64,000 bases of DNA, taken from assembly GCF_001297775.1 (NCBI RefSeq), contig NZ_LIFX01000004.1, positions 248,001 to 312,000 on the forward strand, read 5' to 3'. Under the pieces are notes generated by a model. That model was given only the letters and a program-made list of their open reading frames with translations, had not been told where the DNA came from and ran no database searches. How positions within the stretch are numbered: position 1 is the stretch's first letter; every line of letters starts with the position of its first letter. Source of the DNA: Trabulsiella odontotermitis. Lineage in GTDB: Bacteria > Pseudomonadota > Gammaproteobacteria > Enterobacterales > Enterobacteriaceae. The translations under genes and the position numbers were made by a program. Positions 18,726 to 31,597 of the stretch are shown piece after piece.

Positions 18726-20260
18726 CAGCGTAAACCTTGTCGGTAGTGCCCGACGCCACGGGCGAGCAGGGCTGTCAGGGCGAAAACCAGCGCCGGGAGC
18801 AGAAGCTGCCAGAGCGATAATAGTGCCAGCAGACGCATGTCGCCGCCGCTGCTTTGCGCCACCGCGTCCGTGGTCAGCGTCGGAACGCGTCCGGCGCCCA
18901 GCCACAGGGTCGGTAAATATTGTGCAATGCTGACTGAGAATCCCACCGCCAGCGCGGCAAGCAGCGGGCGTATCAGCAACGGGCAGGTGATCCACAGAAA
19001 AATCCGTCCCTGTCGCCAGCCGAGTGTGCGGGCAATCAGCAACAGGCGCGGGTCGATGCGCTGCCACGCCGGGCGCAGGACAAACAGCATCCACGGGATC
19101 ACCCACAGCAGATGCCCCCAGAATACCGCGAAAACTGTGCCATCGAGCCAGGCGCTCAGTGCGAGGTGATATTGCCCGGCCACCAGCGGCAATGCGGGTA
19201 ACAGCAGCGGTAGCCAGAGCAGTGGCGTCAGACGCGCCAGTCCCCATTCGAGCCACAACAGGCAGAGTACAGCGCCAGTCAGCGCCGTCAGCGTTGCCAG
19301 CAGCAGACTGTTCATCAGGCTTTCACTGGCAGGGATGCGCCATTGCGCCAGCAACAATAATACCAGTGCGCATAACAACCCACAGAACGGAAGCAGGGCG
19401 GTGAGACCGCGACCCGGCCATGCCACGCGGCCGGGGTGGCGATGGCCGCGAAAATCGGGCACCCGGCGTTGCCAGAGCCACCAGAATCCCCGGCCTGACA
19501 AGACAAACACAGCCAGTAACAACAGCAGGATCAGACACGCCAGCGCGCCTTTTGCCTGCTGCGACGGGTCACCCTGACTGATCCACGTCCAGGCAAGCAC
19601 CGCCAGCGTCGGCGGATTACCTGGCCCTAAAATCAGCGCCACATCCACTGCCGACAGCGTCCAGGCGGCGGTGGCGACCAGCACCAGCCCGAGCGCGGGG
19701 GCGATGGCAGGCAGGATCAGATACCACAAACACTGCCAGCGGCTGTAGCCCTGGCTTTTCAGCACCAGCGTTTGCTGCGCCAGCCGGGTTTCGCCGAGTA
19801 CGCCGTACATCGCCCAGAGAATAAACCCGCTCTCTTTGACCGCCAGCGTCAGCCCCAGCCCGACGCCATAATGATCAACCACCGGAACGCAGACACGGCA
19901 GAGCTGAAACAGCCAGCCGCCTTCGGCAAACAGCAGCAATGCGCTGGCGGCAAAGGCGACATGCGGCACTGCCAGCAGCAACGGCAGGCGTGAAACCAGC
20001 GTTTGCCAGCCAGTCCCCGGCCAGCATACGGCGATGGCGGTCAGGGCGAGCGCCTGCGCGCCGAAAACAGCAATGCCCGTTGAGACCAGCGTGGCGGCGA
20101 GCGCCTGCCAGAGTTGCGTGTCAGCGAACAGCGCCTGCCAGTGGTCAGGCGACAGCGCAGGTTCCGCCATCAGCTTCAGCGCAGGCAGCAGCGGCGCATA
20201 GATGGCCGCCATAACCCCGACGACCAGCAGCGTCAGTGCGTACCGTAGCGGCGTAGCCAT
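18725..20260 (-). CDS. ynjC: ABC transporter permease YnjC (two fused permease halves)
   Basis: 511 residues from ATG 20260, matching E. coli length, with GGAGCAGGA directly upstream. About 12 membrane segments and two binding-protein-dependent permease (EAA) loops, which makes it a fused dimer-like permease. Overlaps ynjB by 28 bp and ynjD by 1 bp, so ynjB-C-D are translationally coupled. Resembles thiamine/iron-type importers in layout; substrate unknown. Confidence 0.94.
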   Translation of the reverse strand: MATPLRYALTLLVVGVMAAIYAPLLPALKLMAEPALSPDHWQALFADTQLWQALAATLVSTGIAVFGAQALALTAIAVCWPGTGWQTLVSRLPLLLAVPHVAFAASALLLFAEGGWLFQLCRVCVPVVDHYGVGLGLTLAVKESGFILWAMYGVLGETRLAQQTLVLKSQGYSRWQCLWYLILPAIAPALGLVLVATAAWTLSAVDVALILGPGNPPTLAVLAWTWISQGDPSQQAKGALACLILLLLLAVFVLSGRGFWWLWQRRVPDFRGHRHPGRVAWPGRGLTALLPFCGLLCALVLLLLAQWRIPASESLMNSLLLATLTALTGAVLCLLWLEWGLARLTPLLWLPLLLPALPLVAGQYHLALSAWLDGTVFAVFWGHLLWVIPWMLFVLRPAWQRIDPRLLLIARTLGWRQGRIFLWITCPLLIRPLLAALAVGFSVSIAQYLPTLWLGAGRVPTLTTDAVAQSSGGDMRLLALLSLWQLLLPALVFALTALLARGVGHYRQGLR

Positions 20261-21405
20261 TCCTGCTCCAGCGCGTTGACCCACAGCGCATGAGGCTCTG
20301 CCAGCACCGGCGGCGCATGTGGCGGCAGGCGAGACGCCAGCACCTTACGCTGCGCTTCCGGCAGTTTTTGTGGGTCGAGTACCGAGGGATCGCCCCAGAC
20401 CGCCGGGTCGGATTTTCGTAACTGCGCCTCCGGCGACAGCAGGAAATTCGCCACCACCTGCGCACCTGCCGCCGCACTGGTGTTTTTGGGGATAGTCACA
20501 AAATGCACGTTGCCAATCATGCCGTCGCGAAAGCCAAAACTGTAGCTGTCTTTCGGCAGATCGCCGCTGGCGATTTTCTGCTGTGCATGCATGGGGTTGA
20601 AGGTCAGTGAAAGCCGCAGTGTGCCTTGCGCCAGCATCTGATCCATGCGTGCAGGTGAGGCCGGGAAATCGCGGCCGTCACGCCATAAATACGGATGGAG
20701 TTTGTCGAGATAAGCCCAAAGTGACGCTGTCACGCGCGCGAACGCCGCCGGATGCGGCGGTTTTTTCAGTGCGGCGGGATCGTCGGTCAGCGCCATCAAC
20801 AACTGTTCGAGAAACGCGGTCGCGGTAAAGTCGGGCGGGCGCGGATAGCTCACCGTGCCGGGGTGTTCAGACGCGAACTGCAACAGCGCCGCGGGAGAAT
20901 CAGGCGGCACGGGCGTTTCCCCCTGACGGGCGATAAACGTCAGTTGCGCGCTGCCCCAGGGCGATTCCGCGCCTTCCACCGGCAGCGAAAAATCTTCACG
21001 CACCGGCTTTTTCGTATCGACATAACGCCAGTTCGGCAGTGTCTCCGCCCAGCCGGTACGCACCAGCCCGGCCTCTTTCAGCGTACGGAAATTCTCGCCA
21101 TTCACCCACAGCAAATCGATGGAACCGCGAGTTTTGCGTCCCGCCTGCGCTTCGGCCTGAATGCGTTTCACGCTGTCGGCTGCATCGGCAATCGGCACAA
21201 TGCGCAGGTCAATGGCGTAATCGCGTTTCACTTCGCCACGCACCCAGTCGAGAAAACGGTTAACCGCCGGATCGCCGCCCCAGGCATTGAACCAGACCGT
21301 CTGACCCTGCGCTTGCTGTTTGATGGTCTGCCAGTTGTCGGCAGCCAGTGAGTGGCCTGCGAACAGCAGACTGAGGGAGAAGAGACAATAACGCACACGG
21401 CGCAT
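20233..21405 (-). CDS. ynjB: ABC transporter solute-binding protein YnjB
   Basis: 390 residues; E. coli YnjB has 388. Signal peptide 1-22 (MRRVRYCLFSLSLLFAGHSLA-AD) marks a periplasmic protein. Extracellular solute-binding fold, with WFNAWGGDPAVNRFLDWV near the mature N-terminus. Ribosome site AAGGATGC before ATG 21405. Starts 9 bp after the upstream TVP38 gene stop. The ligand is not known. Confidence 0.93.
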   Translation of the reverse strand: MRRVRYCLFSLSLLFAGHSLAADNWQTIKQQAQGQTVWFNAWGGDPAVNRFLDWVRGEVKRDYAIDLRIVPIADAADSVKRIQAEAQAGRKTRGSIDLLWVNGENFRTLKEAGLVRTGWAETLPNWRYVDTKKPVREDFSLPVEGAESPWGSAQLTFIARQGETPVPPDSPAALLQFASEHPGTVSYPRPPDFTATAFLEQLLMALTDDPAALKKPPHPAAFARVTASLWAYLDKLHPYLWRDGRDFPASPARMDQMLAQGTLRLSLTFNPMHAQQKIASGDLPKDSYSFGFRDGMIGNVHFVTIPKNTSAAAGAQVVANFLLSPEAQLRKSDPAVWGDPSVLDPQKLPEAQRKVLASRLPPHAPPVLAEPHALWVNALEQEWLRRYGTH

Positions 21406-21414
21406 AATGCATCC

Positions 21415-22089
21415 TTACTGTTGAATAAAGCGCGCCATCAGCTTGCGGGAGATCAGCGGCAACAGGCCGATCAGCGCGAAGGCCAACAGCATCGCGGGGG
21501 AGAGAATATCCTGTAACGTATTCAGTTGTCCGAGTTGTCGCCCGGCATTTACATACACCACCGTGGCGGGGAGCATGCCGAGCTGGCTGACCCACCAGTA
21601 ACGGGCCACGCCAATGCGTGTCACCCCGGCCAGCAGGTTGACCAGAAAAAAGGGAAACAGCGGCATCAGCCGCAGGGCGAAGAGATAAAATGCCCCGTCG
21701 CGCGCCATGCCTGCATTGACGGTATTCATCTGCCCCGGAAAGCGCTGCGTAACGCCGTCAGCCAGCAGATAACGGCTGACCAGCATCGCCAGCGTCGCGC
21801 CTGCGGTAGAGGCAAAAGAAACGACGACAAGCGCCAGCCAGAAGGGAAACAGCGAACCGCCGAGCAGCGTTAACAGCGCCGCGCCGGGGATCGATAATGC
21901 TGAAACCAGCACATAGAGGAAAAAATAGAGCGCCACGCCCGCCAGCGGATGCTGGCTGAACCCCTCAGCGAGGGCGGCGTGGGATTGCTGCAGGGCGGTG
22001 AGTGAGAGCAGGTTGCGGGGTATCAGGGCGATCCCCGCCGCGATACACACCATCAGCACGACCAGCAGCAGGATTTTACGACGGTTCAA
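21415..22089 (-). CDS. TVP38/TMEM64 (SNARE-associated/DedA-like) membrane protein, YdjX/YdjZ-related
   Basis: 224 residues with about six hydrophobic segments. The conserved block SIPGAALLTLLGGSLFPFWLALVVVSFASTAGATL is typical of the VTT domain, as is RLMPLFPFFLVNLLAGV. E. coli has two relatives here (ydjX, ydjZ); this genome has one. The only well-placed start is TTG at 22089, 4 nt after the xthA stop and using the AAGGA at the xthA 3' end, so translation is probably coupled. Related proteins are implicated in lipid scrambling; no role is shown for this one. Confidence 0.85.
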   Translation of the reverse strand: MNRRKILLLVVLMVCIAAGIALIPRNLLSLTALQQSHAALAEGFSQHPLAGVALYFFLYVLVSALSIPGAALLTLLGGSLFPFWLALVVVSFASTAGATLAMLVSRYLLADGVTQRFPGQMNTVNAGMARDGAFYLFALRLMPLFPFFLVNLLAGVTRIGVARYWWVSQLGMLPATVVYVNAGRQLGQLNTLQDILSPAMLLAFALIGLLPLISRKLMARFIQQ

Positions 22090-22095
22090 CGGCGT

Positions 22096-22905
22096 TTATT
22101 TTCCTTTAAAGGTCGCCCACACCGGCGCATGGTCGGACGGTTTTTCCATGCTGCGAATGTCATAGTCAATGCCGGTTTCAACGCAGTGCTGTGCCAGCGG
22201 CGAACTTGCCAGCAGCAGGTCGATGCGCAGGCCGCGATTGTCATCAAAGCCTTTGGAACGGTAATCGAACCACGAGAAACGATCCTGCGTGTCCGGGTGC
22301 GCGTGGCGGAAAGTATCTACCAGACCCCAGCCGAGCAGGCGCTCCATCCACTCGCGCTCTTCCGGCAGGAACGAACATTTACCGGTGCGCAGCCAGCGTT
22401 TGCGGTTCTCATCACCAATACCGATATCCAGATCCGTCGGGCTGATATTCATGTCGCCCATGATCAGCACCGGGTTTTCTTTTTTCAGTTCGCCGTCGAG
22501 ATAGTTCTGCAGGTTTTGATAGAACTTCTCTTTCGCCGGGAATTTGATCGGATGGTCGCGGCTTTCACCCTGCGGGAAATAGCCGTTAATTACTGTGACG
22601 TTGCCTAATGGCGAGGGAATTTCCGCCATGATGATGCGGCGCTGAGCCTCTTCGCCATCATCAGGAAAACCGCGGCGCACGGAGATCGGCGTCTCTTTGG
22701 TGAGCAGTGCCACGCCGTAGTGGCCTTTCTGCCCGTGATAAAAGACGTTATAGCCGAGCTTCGCCACCTCTTCGAGCGGGAACATATCGTCGTGAACTTT
22801 GGTCTCCTGCAGGCCGATCACGTCCGGTTGATGCTTGTCGACGATGGCTTCCAGTTGATGAGGACGGGCGCGCAGGCCGTTGATATTAAAAGAGACAAAT
22901 TTCAT
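22096..22905 (-). CDS. xthA: Exonuclease III, AP endonuclease
   Basis: 269 residues from ATG 22905 ([15 protein letters not shown]), close to the 268 of E. coli; a four-codon upstream extension is not conserved. Repairs abasic sites and digests duplex DNA 3' to 5'. Metal and catalytic residues of the exo/endo/phosphatase fold are present: Glu in LQETKVHDD (34), Asp/Asn in GDMNISP (about 151-153), Asp in LRIDLLLAS (about 229), His in PSDHAPVW (about 259). First gene of the minus-strand run. Confidence 0.98.
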   Translation of the reverse strand: MKFVSFNINGLRARPHQLEAIVDKHQPDVIGLQETKVHDDMFPLEEVAKLGYNVFYHGQKGHYGVALLTKETPISVRRGFPDDGEEAQRRIIMAEIPSPLGNVTVINGYFPQGESRDHPIKFPAKEKFYQNLQNYLDGELKKENPVLIMGDMNISPTDLDIGIGDENRKRWLRTGKCSFLPEEREWMERLLGWGLVDTFRHAHPDTQDRFSWFDYRSKGFDDNRGLRIDLLLASSPLAQHCVETGIDYDIRSMEKPSDHAPVWATFKGK

Positions 22906-23027
22906 AGTCGCTGCCACTGTGCAAGGTGAATAGTGAAGGGATGGTAGCAGAATTTCCCCCGTCTGACTTCATCGCCCGCAGAGTTTCTGCGGCGCGTGTT
23001 TAAACCCTCATCGCCGGGCGCAATGAT

Positions 23028-23063
23028 TGCCCCATTCTGAAGCATCCGCCCCACTTTGGGGCA
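23028..23063 (+). promoter_or_regulatory. Pair of NtrC-like enhancer sites upstream of astC
   Basis: Two 17-bp near-palindromes, 23028-23044 (TGCCCCATTCTGAAGCA) and 23047-23063 (CGCCCCACTTTGGGGCA), each match 11 of the 14 fixed positions of TGCACCANNNTGGTGCA. Their centres are 19 bp apart and about 220-240 bp upstream of the predicted sigma-54 start site. This is the geometry of an NtrC enhancer. NtrC control of ast is known in E. coli. Confidence 0.65.
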
Positions 23064-23219
23064 GTTTTCCGCGTCAAATTTCGCAGGTGATCACAAATCA
23101 CGAATTAAGTTTTGCTAATGCATAATGTTGCGATTATTAGCATCGCTAATGCTTGATTTTGCGGTTTTATTCACTTTTTATGCAGTTTGTGTGAATAGTG
23201 GCAGGTCGTAACTCATTGA

Positions 23220-28400
<5,181 letters not shown>

Positions 28401-28409
28401 GAGGGCACG

Positions 28410-29378
28410 ATGAAGGATTTTCTGGCATTAACGCTGGCGGGGCGATTGCCCCACAGTTTTCACGGCAACACCCCGCATTTTCGCTGGCACTGGCTGGATT
28501 GCGGCATTCTGCAACTGACGCCGCATCAGCCTGCTGAACGGTCGCTGGTGCTGTCGGCGGGCATTCATGGCAATGAAACGGCGCCGGTGGAGATGGTTGA
28601 CCATCTTCTGCAACGCCTGTTTGCCGGTGAACTGGCGCTGCGCTGTCGGCTGCTGGTGATCCTCGGTAACCCGGCGGCGCTGCGGGCGAACCGTCGTTAT
28701 CTGCACAGCGATATGAACCGGATGTTTGGTGGCCGCTGGCAGACGTTCCCGCCCGGCAGCGATACGGCACGCGCCGTGGTGCTGGAGCAGACGCTGGCGC
28801 AGTTCTGGCGTGAGTCTGACGGGAGCGAACGCTGGCATCTGGATCTGCATACGGCGATCCGCGGCTCGCACCATGTACGTTTTGGCGTACTGCCCGCTCG
28901 CAGTACACCGTGGAAACCGGCGTTTCTTGACTGGCTGGGCAACGCCGGGCTGGAAGCACTGGTCTTCCATCAGACACCCGCCGGAACGTTCACGCATTAC
29001 AGTTGCGAGCAATTTAATGCGCTCTCCTGCACCCTCGAACTGGGTAAAGCGCTGCCATTCGGGCAAAACGATCTGACGCTGTTTGCCCAAACCCGGCAGG
29101 CGCTGGCCGCGTGGATCGCGGGTGACAAACTGGAGGCGGTGACTACCGCGCCGGTACGCTATCGCGTGTCACAGCAAATCACCCGCAAGAGCGAAGCCTT
29201 CGAACTGTATATGTCTGACGACACGCTCAACTTTACACCGTTCATGCAGGGAACGTTGCTGGCGGAAGACGGCGAGACCTGTTACCAGGTGGAGCATGAG
29301 CGGGAGTTTGTACTGTTTCCCAATCCAACCGTGGCGCTGGGTTTGCGGGCCGGGCTGATGCTGGTGCGGGAGCCGTGA
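28410..29378 (+). CDS. astE: Succinylglutamate desuccinylase
   Basis: 322 residues, the E. coli length. Last AST step: succinylglutamate to glutamate and succinate. Zinc ligands in [13 protein letters not shown] (His/Glu about 53-56) and HLDLHTA (His about 147); general base Glu in SCTLELGKA (about 210). The TGA stop abuts the stop of the convergent regulator gene without a spacer. Confidence 0.97.
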   Translation: MKDFLALTLAGRLPHSFHGNTPHFRWHWLDCGILQLTPHQPAERSLVLSAGIHGNETAPVEMVDHLLQRLFAGELALRCRLLVILGNPAALRANRRYLHSDMNRMFGGRWQTFPPGSDTARAVVLEQTLAQFWRESDGSERWHLDLHTAIRGSHHVRFGVLPARSTPWKPAFLDWLGNAGLEALVFHQTPAGTFTHYSCEQFNALSCTLELGKALPFGQNDLTLFAQTRQALAAWIAGDKLEAVTTAPVRYRVSQQITRKSEAFELYMSDDTLNFTPFMQGTLLAEDGETCYQVEHEREFVLFPNPTVALGLRAGLMLVREP

Positions 29379-29999
29379 TCAGAGCAGGTCGCTGTCGTGC
29401 TGTAGCTGACAGGTGACCAGCGCGCCCTGGTGCATGGTAATTTCGCCGTTGCTGCGCAACAGGGCCAGACATTTCATGACGTAGCTGCGGGAAAGACCGG
29501 AACGCGTGCGCACATATTCAGCAGCCGGGATGCACTGGCGAATTAACGACGGTTCCCGCTCCAGCGCCTGCAGGAAATAGCGGATTATCGCCAGCGAACT
29601 TTTACCTGAAGTATTGAGCAAAATACCGTGCATGGCGGTGGCTGTTGCGTTGCTCACTTCAAACATGTCCCGCCACAGGTTTTGCTCTTCCACAATCGCC
29701 ATGACCCGGCTCAGTGAAATGACAGTCAGCGCGGTGGAGTCGTACGCCTGAATATAGTAATCCGTACGGTTTTCCAGCACCGTATTAAAGCCCAGTATGC
29801 CCGGCGCTGACAGGCAGTAAATCAACCGTTCGTCGGAACTTCTCTGCAACGCAATCAGCCCCTCGCGAATTAACAATGTTTTTGCGTCCTCGCCTGTGCT
29901 GAAGGTAAAGATCTGCCCGCGCTCCAGCGTGTAGTCAGTTCCTTCGTGGTGGAGGGCAGTCAGCAGCCTGTCCAGGGCGGCAATGGGTTTTATGTTCAT
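29379..29999 (-). CDS. CRP/FNR-like (IprA/YaiV-type) transcriptional regulator, left flank of fimbrial island
   Basis: 206 residues. N-terminal half resembles a cyclic-nucleotide-type beta barrel (RGQIFTFSTGEDAKTLLIREGLIAL) without a recognisable nucleotide-binding cassette. The C-terminal half is a winged helix with RTRSGLSRSYVMKCLALLR then NGEITMHQGALV. It shares the LSRS...L..L...GxI pattern with the regulator at 35709-36320. Divergent from the fimbrial major subunit (305-bp gap) and tail-to-tail with astE. A local regulator of the fimbriae is the natural inference. Confidence 0.8.
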   Translation of the reverse strand: MNIKPIAALDRLLTALHHEGTDYTLERGQIFTFSTGEDAKTLLIREGLIALQRSSDERLIYCLSAPGILGFNTVLENRTDYYIQAYDSTALTVISLSRVMAIVEEQNLWRDMFEVSNATATAMHGILLNTSGKSSLAIIRYFLQALEREPSLIRQCIPAAEYVRTRSGLSRSYVMKCLALLRSNGEITMHQGALVTCQLQHDSDLL

Positions 30000-30197
30000 G
30001 GTGGTGGCGTCTGTTCCTGAGGCAGGCAGGGTTAACGGATATCAGAAACCTTAGCCTGGATACAGACATTTCCCCAATGAATGTTGAGAAAATTATGGGT
30101 CTCATAATGGACTTCATTTTGGGTAATAATCAATTTGTTAACCCCGTCGAATATTCATATCGTTTATCTCACCACCCGCATCAATCATAAAAAAAAA

Positions 30198-30236
30198 GTG
30201 TGCGCCTTTTTTAGCACGTGTGTTGCTTTTTTTAGC
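30198..30236. repeat. Tandem direct repeat upstream of the fimbrial operon
   Basis: Two imperfect copies, GTGTGCGCCTTTTTTAGC (30198-30215) and GTGTGTTGCTTTTTTTAGC (30218-30236), start 20 bp apart, about two helical turns. They lie 70-107 bp before the major subunit ATG, where an activator or repressor site would be. The rest of 30000-30304 is AT-rich and contains no gene. Confidence 0.55.
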
Positions 30237-30254
30237 GATTGAGGGTGAGCAATA

Positions 30255-30276
30255 TTATCAGTCTTAACGCTGATAA
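30255..30276 (+). promoter_or_regulatory. Inverted repeat in the fimbrial leader
   Basis: TTATCAG / CTGATAA, perfect 7-bp arms with an 8-nt centre, ending 28 bp before the major subunit start. Could be an operator or an mRNA leader hairpin. Confidence 0.4.
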
Positions 30277-30304
30277 CAGGATTTATTAACTATCAGGATG
30301 CAAT

Positions 30305-30835
30305 ATGAAAAAAGTATTATTGGGTGTCGCGCTGTTACCGCTCGCGGTTATTGCAACTATGCAGACAGCTACCGCCAGCGACGGGACAATTAAATTTAAT
30401 GGCTCAATTGTGGATTCACCCTGTGTTATCTCTTCGGAATCGAAGAATCAGGAAGTGGATCTGGGCGCAGTGAAAAGCTCAACCTTTGCGGCGACAGGCG
30501 ACAAATCTACGGCCACACCGTTCCAGATTAAGCTCGAAGAGTGTGATCTGACGGCGGGTCAAACCAAGGTTAACGTGGTGTTTACCGGCATCGGCGATGA
30601 CGATGACACCTCGCTGCTTTCCGTTGATAACGGTGCGGGAAGCGCGACTGGCGTAGGGATCGGTCTTTTCGATGCGAAAGGCGAAGCCATTGCCCTGAAC
30701 GATGGCGCTTCTCTTGAGGCCCTGTCTGAAGGCGAAACCATCCTCAATTACGATGCCCGCTACGTGAGCACCAAAGATGCGGTGACAGTCGGTAGCGCCA
30801 GTGGGCAAGTCGATTTTAGTCTGACCTACGAATAA
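30305..30835 (+). CDS. Fimbrial major subunit (chaperone-usher type-1-like pilin)
   Basis: 176 residues. Signal peptide 1-24 (cut TATA-SDG). Mature protein begins DGTIKFNGSIVDSPCVISS, the standard pilin opening, with a Cys pair (DSPCVI ... LEECDL) forming the conserved disulfide and a C-terminal VDFSLTYE beta-zipper with penultimate Tyr. ATG at 30305 has CAGGATGCAAT upstream. First gene of a five-gene pilus operon. Which named fimbria this is I cannot say. Confidence 0.92.
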   Translation: MKKVLLGVALLPLAVIATMQTATASDGTIKFNGSIVDSPCVISSESKNQEVDLGAVKSSTFAATGDKSTATPFQIKLEECDLTAGQTKVNVVFTGIGDDDDTSLLSVDNGAGSATGVGIGLFDAKGEAIALNDGASLEALSEGETILNYDARYVSTKDAVTVGSASGQVDFSLTYE

Positions 30836-30848
30836 TTATTGGGTCGCC

Positions 30849-30870
30849 CTGGCAGGCATTTGTCTGCCAG
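30849..30870 (+). terminator. Hairpin between major pilin and chaperone genes
   Basis: Perfect 7-bp stem CTGGCAG / CTGCCAG with an 8-nt loop, then CCTTTCATT. The U-tract is poor, so it probably acts as a partial terminator or 3'-end stabiliser, giving more pilin than assembly proteins, as in other fimbrial operons. Confidence 0.5.
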
Positions 30871-30888
30871 CCTTTCATTGAGGTTAAT

Positions 30889-31575
30889 ATGTTACGTATT
30901 TCAACTGCGCTTGCTGCGGTCTGTCTTTTTGCGCCTGCCTGTTTCGCCGGCGGTATTTCATTAAATGCCACCCGGGTGATATATCAGGAAGGGCAGAAAG
31001 AGGCATCACTGACGGTACAGAACCATAGTCAGAAGGATGTATTTCTGGTGCAGTCATGGATTGACGATATTAACGGCAATAAAAAGACGCCTTTTATTAT
31101 TACGCCGCCGCTGTTTCAGATGCAGCCGAATAAAAACAACGCCCTGCGGATCGTGAATATTAATAACCAGTTACCCGCTGATCGGGAATCCGTGTACTGG
31201 ATTAACGTCAAAGCGATTCCGTCAGTGAGCGACGACAGCGCGGGGAAAAATCTGTTGCAGATTGCGGTTCGCACACGCCTGAAGCTGTTTTATCGCCCTG
31301 ACGGACTGCCTGGCGACCCGGTCAGCGCCGCGAAGACGCTGACCTTTGCCCATGCCGGAAATCAGCTCGCCATCGATAACCCGTCGGCATACGTGATGAC
31401 GTTCCATGACCTGCGTGTGGGCGGCAAACAGATTAACGATTCGGTGATGGTCCCGGCGAAAGGACATCTGTCGGTCAAATTACCGGCGAATACCGGGGCG
31501 TTCAGTCAGGTGCAGTACAGTATCATCAACGATTTTGGTGTGGCCGGTGCGCAGATGACGCAACCGGTGCGCTGA
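30889..31575 (+). CDS. Periplasmic fimbrial chaperone
   Basis: 228 residues with signal peptide 1-20 (LFAPACFA-GG). PapD-like two-domain chaperone: N-terminal GISLNATRVIYQEGQKEASLT with the conserved Arg, and the TPPLFQMQPNKNNALRIV stretch with the subunit-binding Lys/beta-strand G1 region. The short F1-G1 loop suggests the FGS type that builds thick pili. Ribosome site TTGAGGTT. Escorts subunits to the usher encoded next. Confidence 0.93.
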   Translation: MLRISTALAAVCLFAPACFAGGISLNATRVIYQEGQKEASLTVQNHSQKDVFLVQSWIDDINGNKKTPFIITPPLFQMQPNKNNALRIVNINNQLPADRESVYWINVKAIPSVSDDSAGKNLLQIAVRTRLKLFYRPDGLPGDPVSAAKTLTFAHAGNQLAIDNPSAYVMTFHDLRVGGKQINDSVMVPAKGHLSVKLPANTGAFSQVQYSIINDFGVAGAQMTQPVR

Positions 31576-31597
31576 GTCGTGTCTGCGGATTACGGTT

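Noticed and set aside
18726-19256. N-terminal extension of ynjD
   Set aside because: The frame stays open across ynjC, but the Arg/Ala-rich translation has no similarity to ABC proteins; the ATG at 18725 gives the family start.
30000-30304. Invertible fim switch in front of the pilin gene
   Set aside because: No recombinase gene nearby and no long inverted repeats flanking a promoter segment; only short repeats are present.
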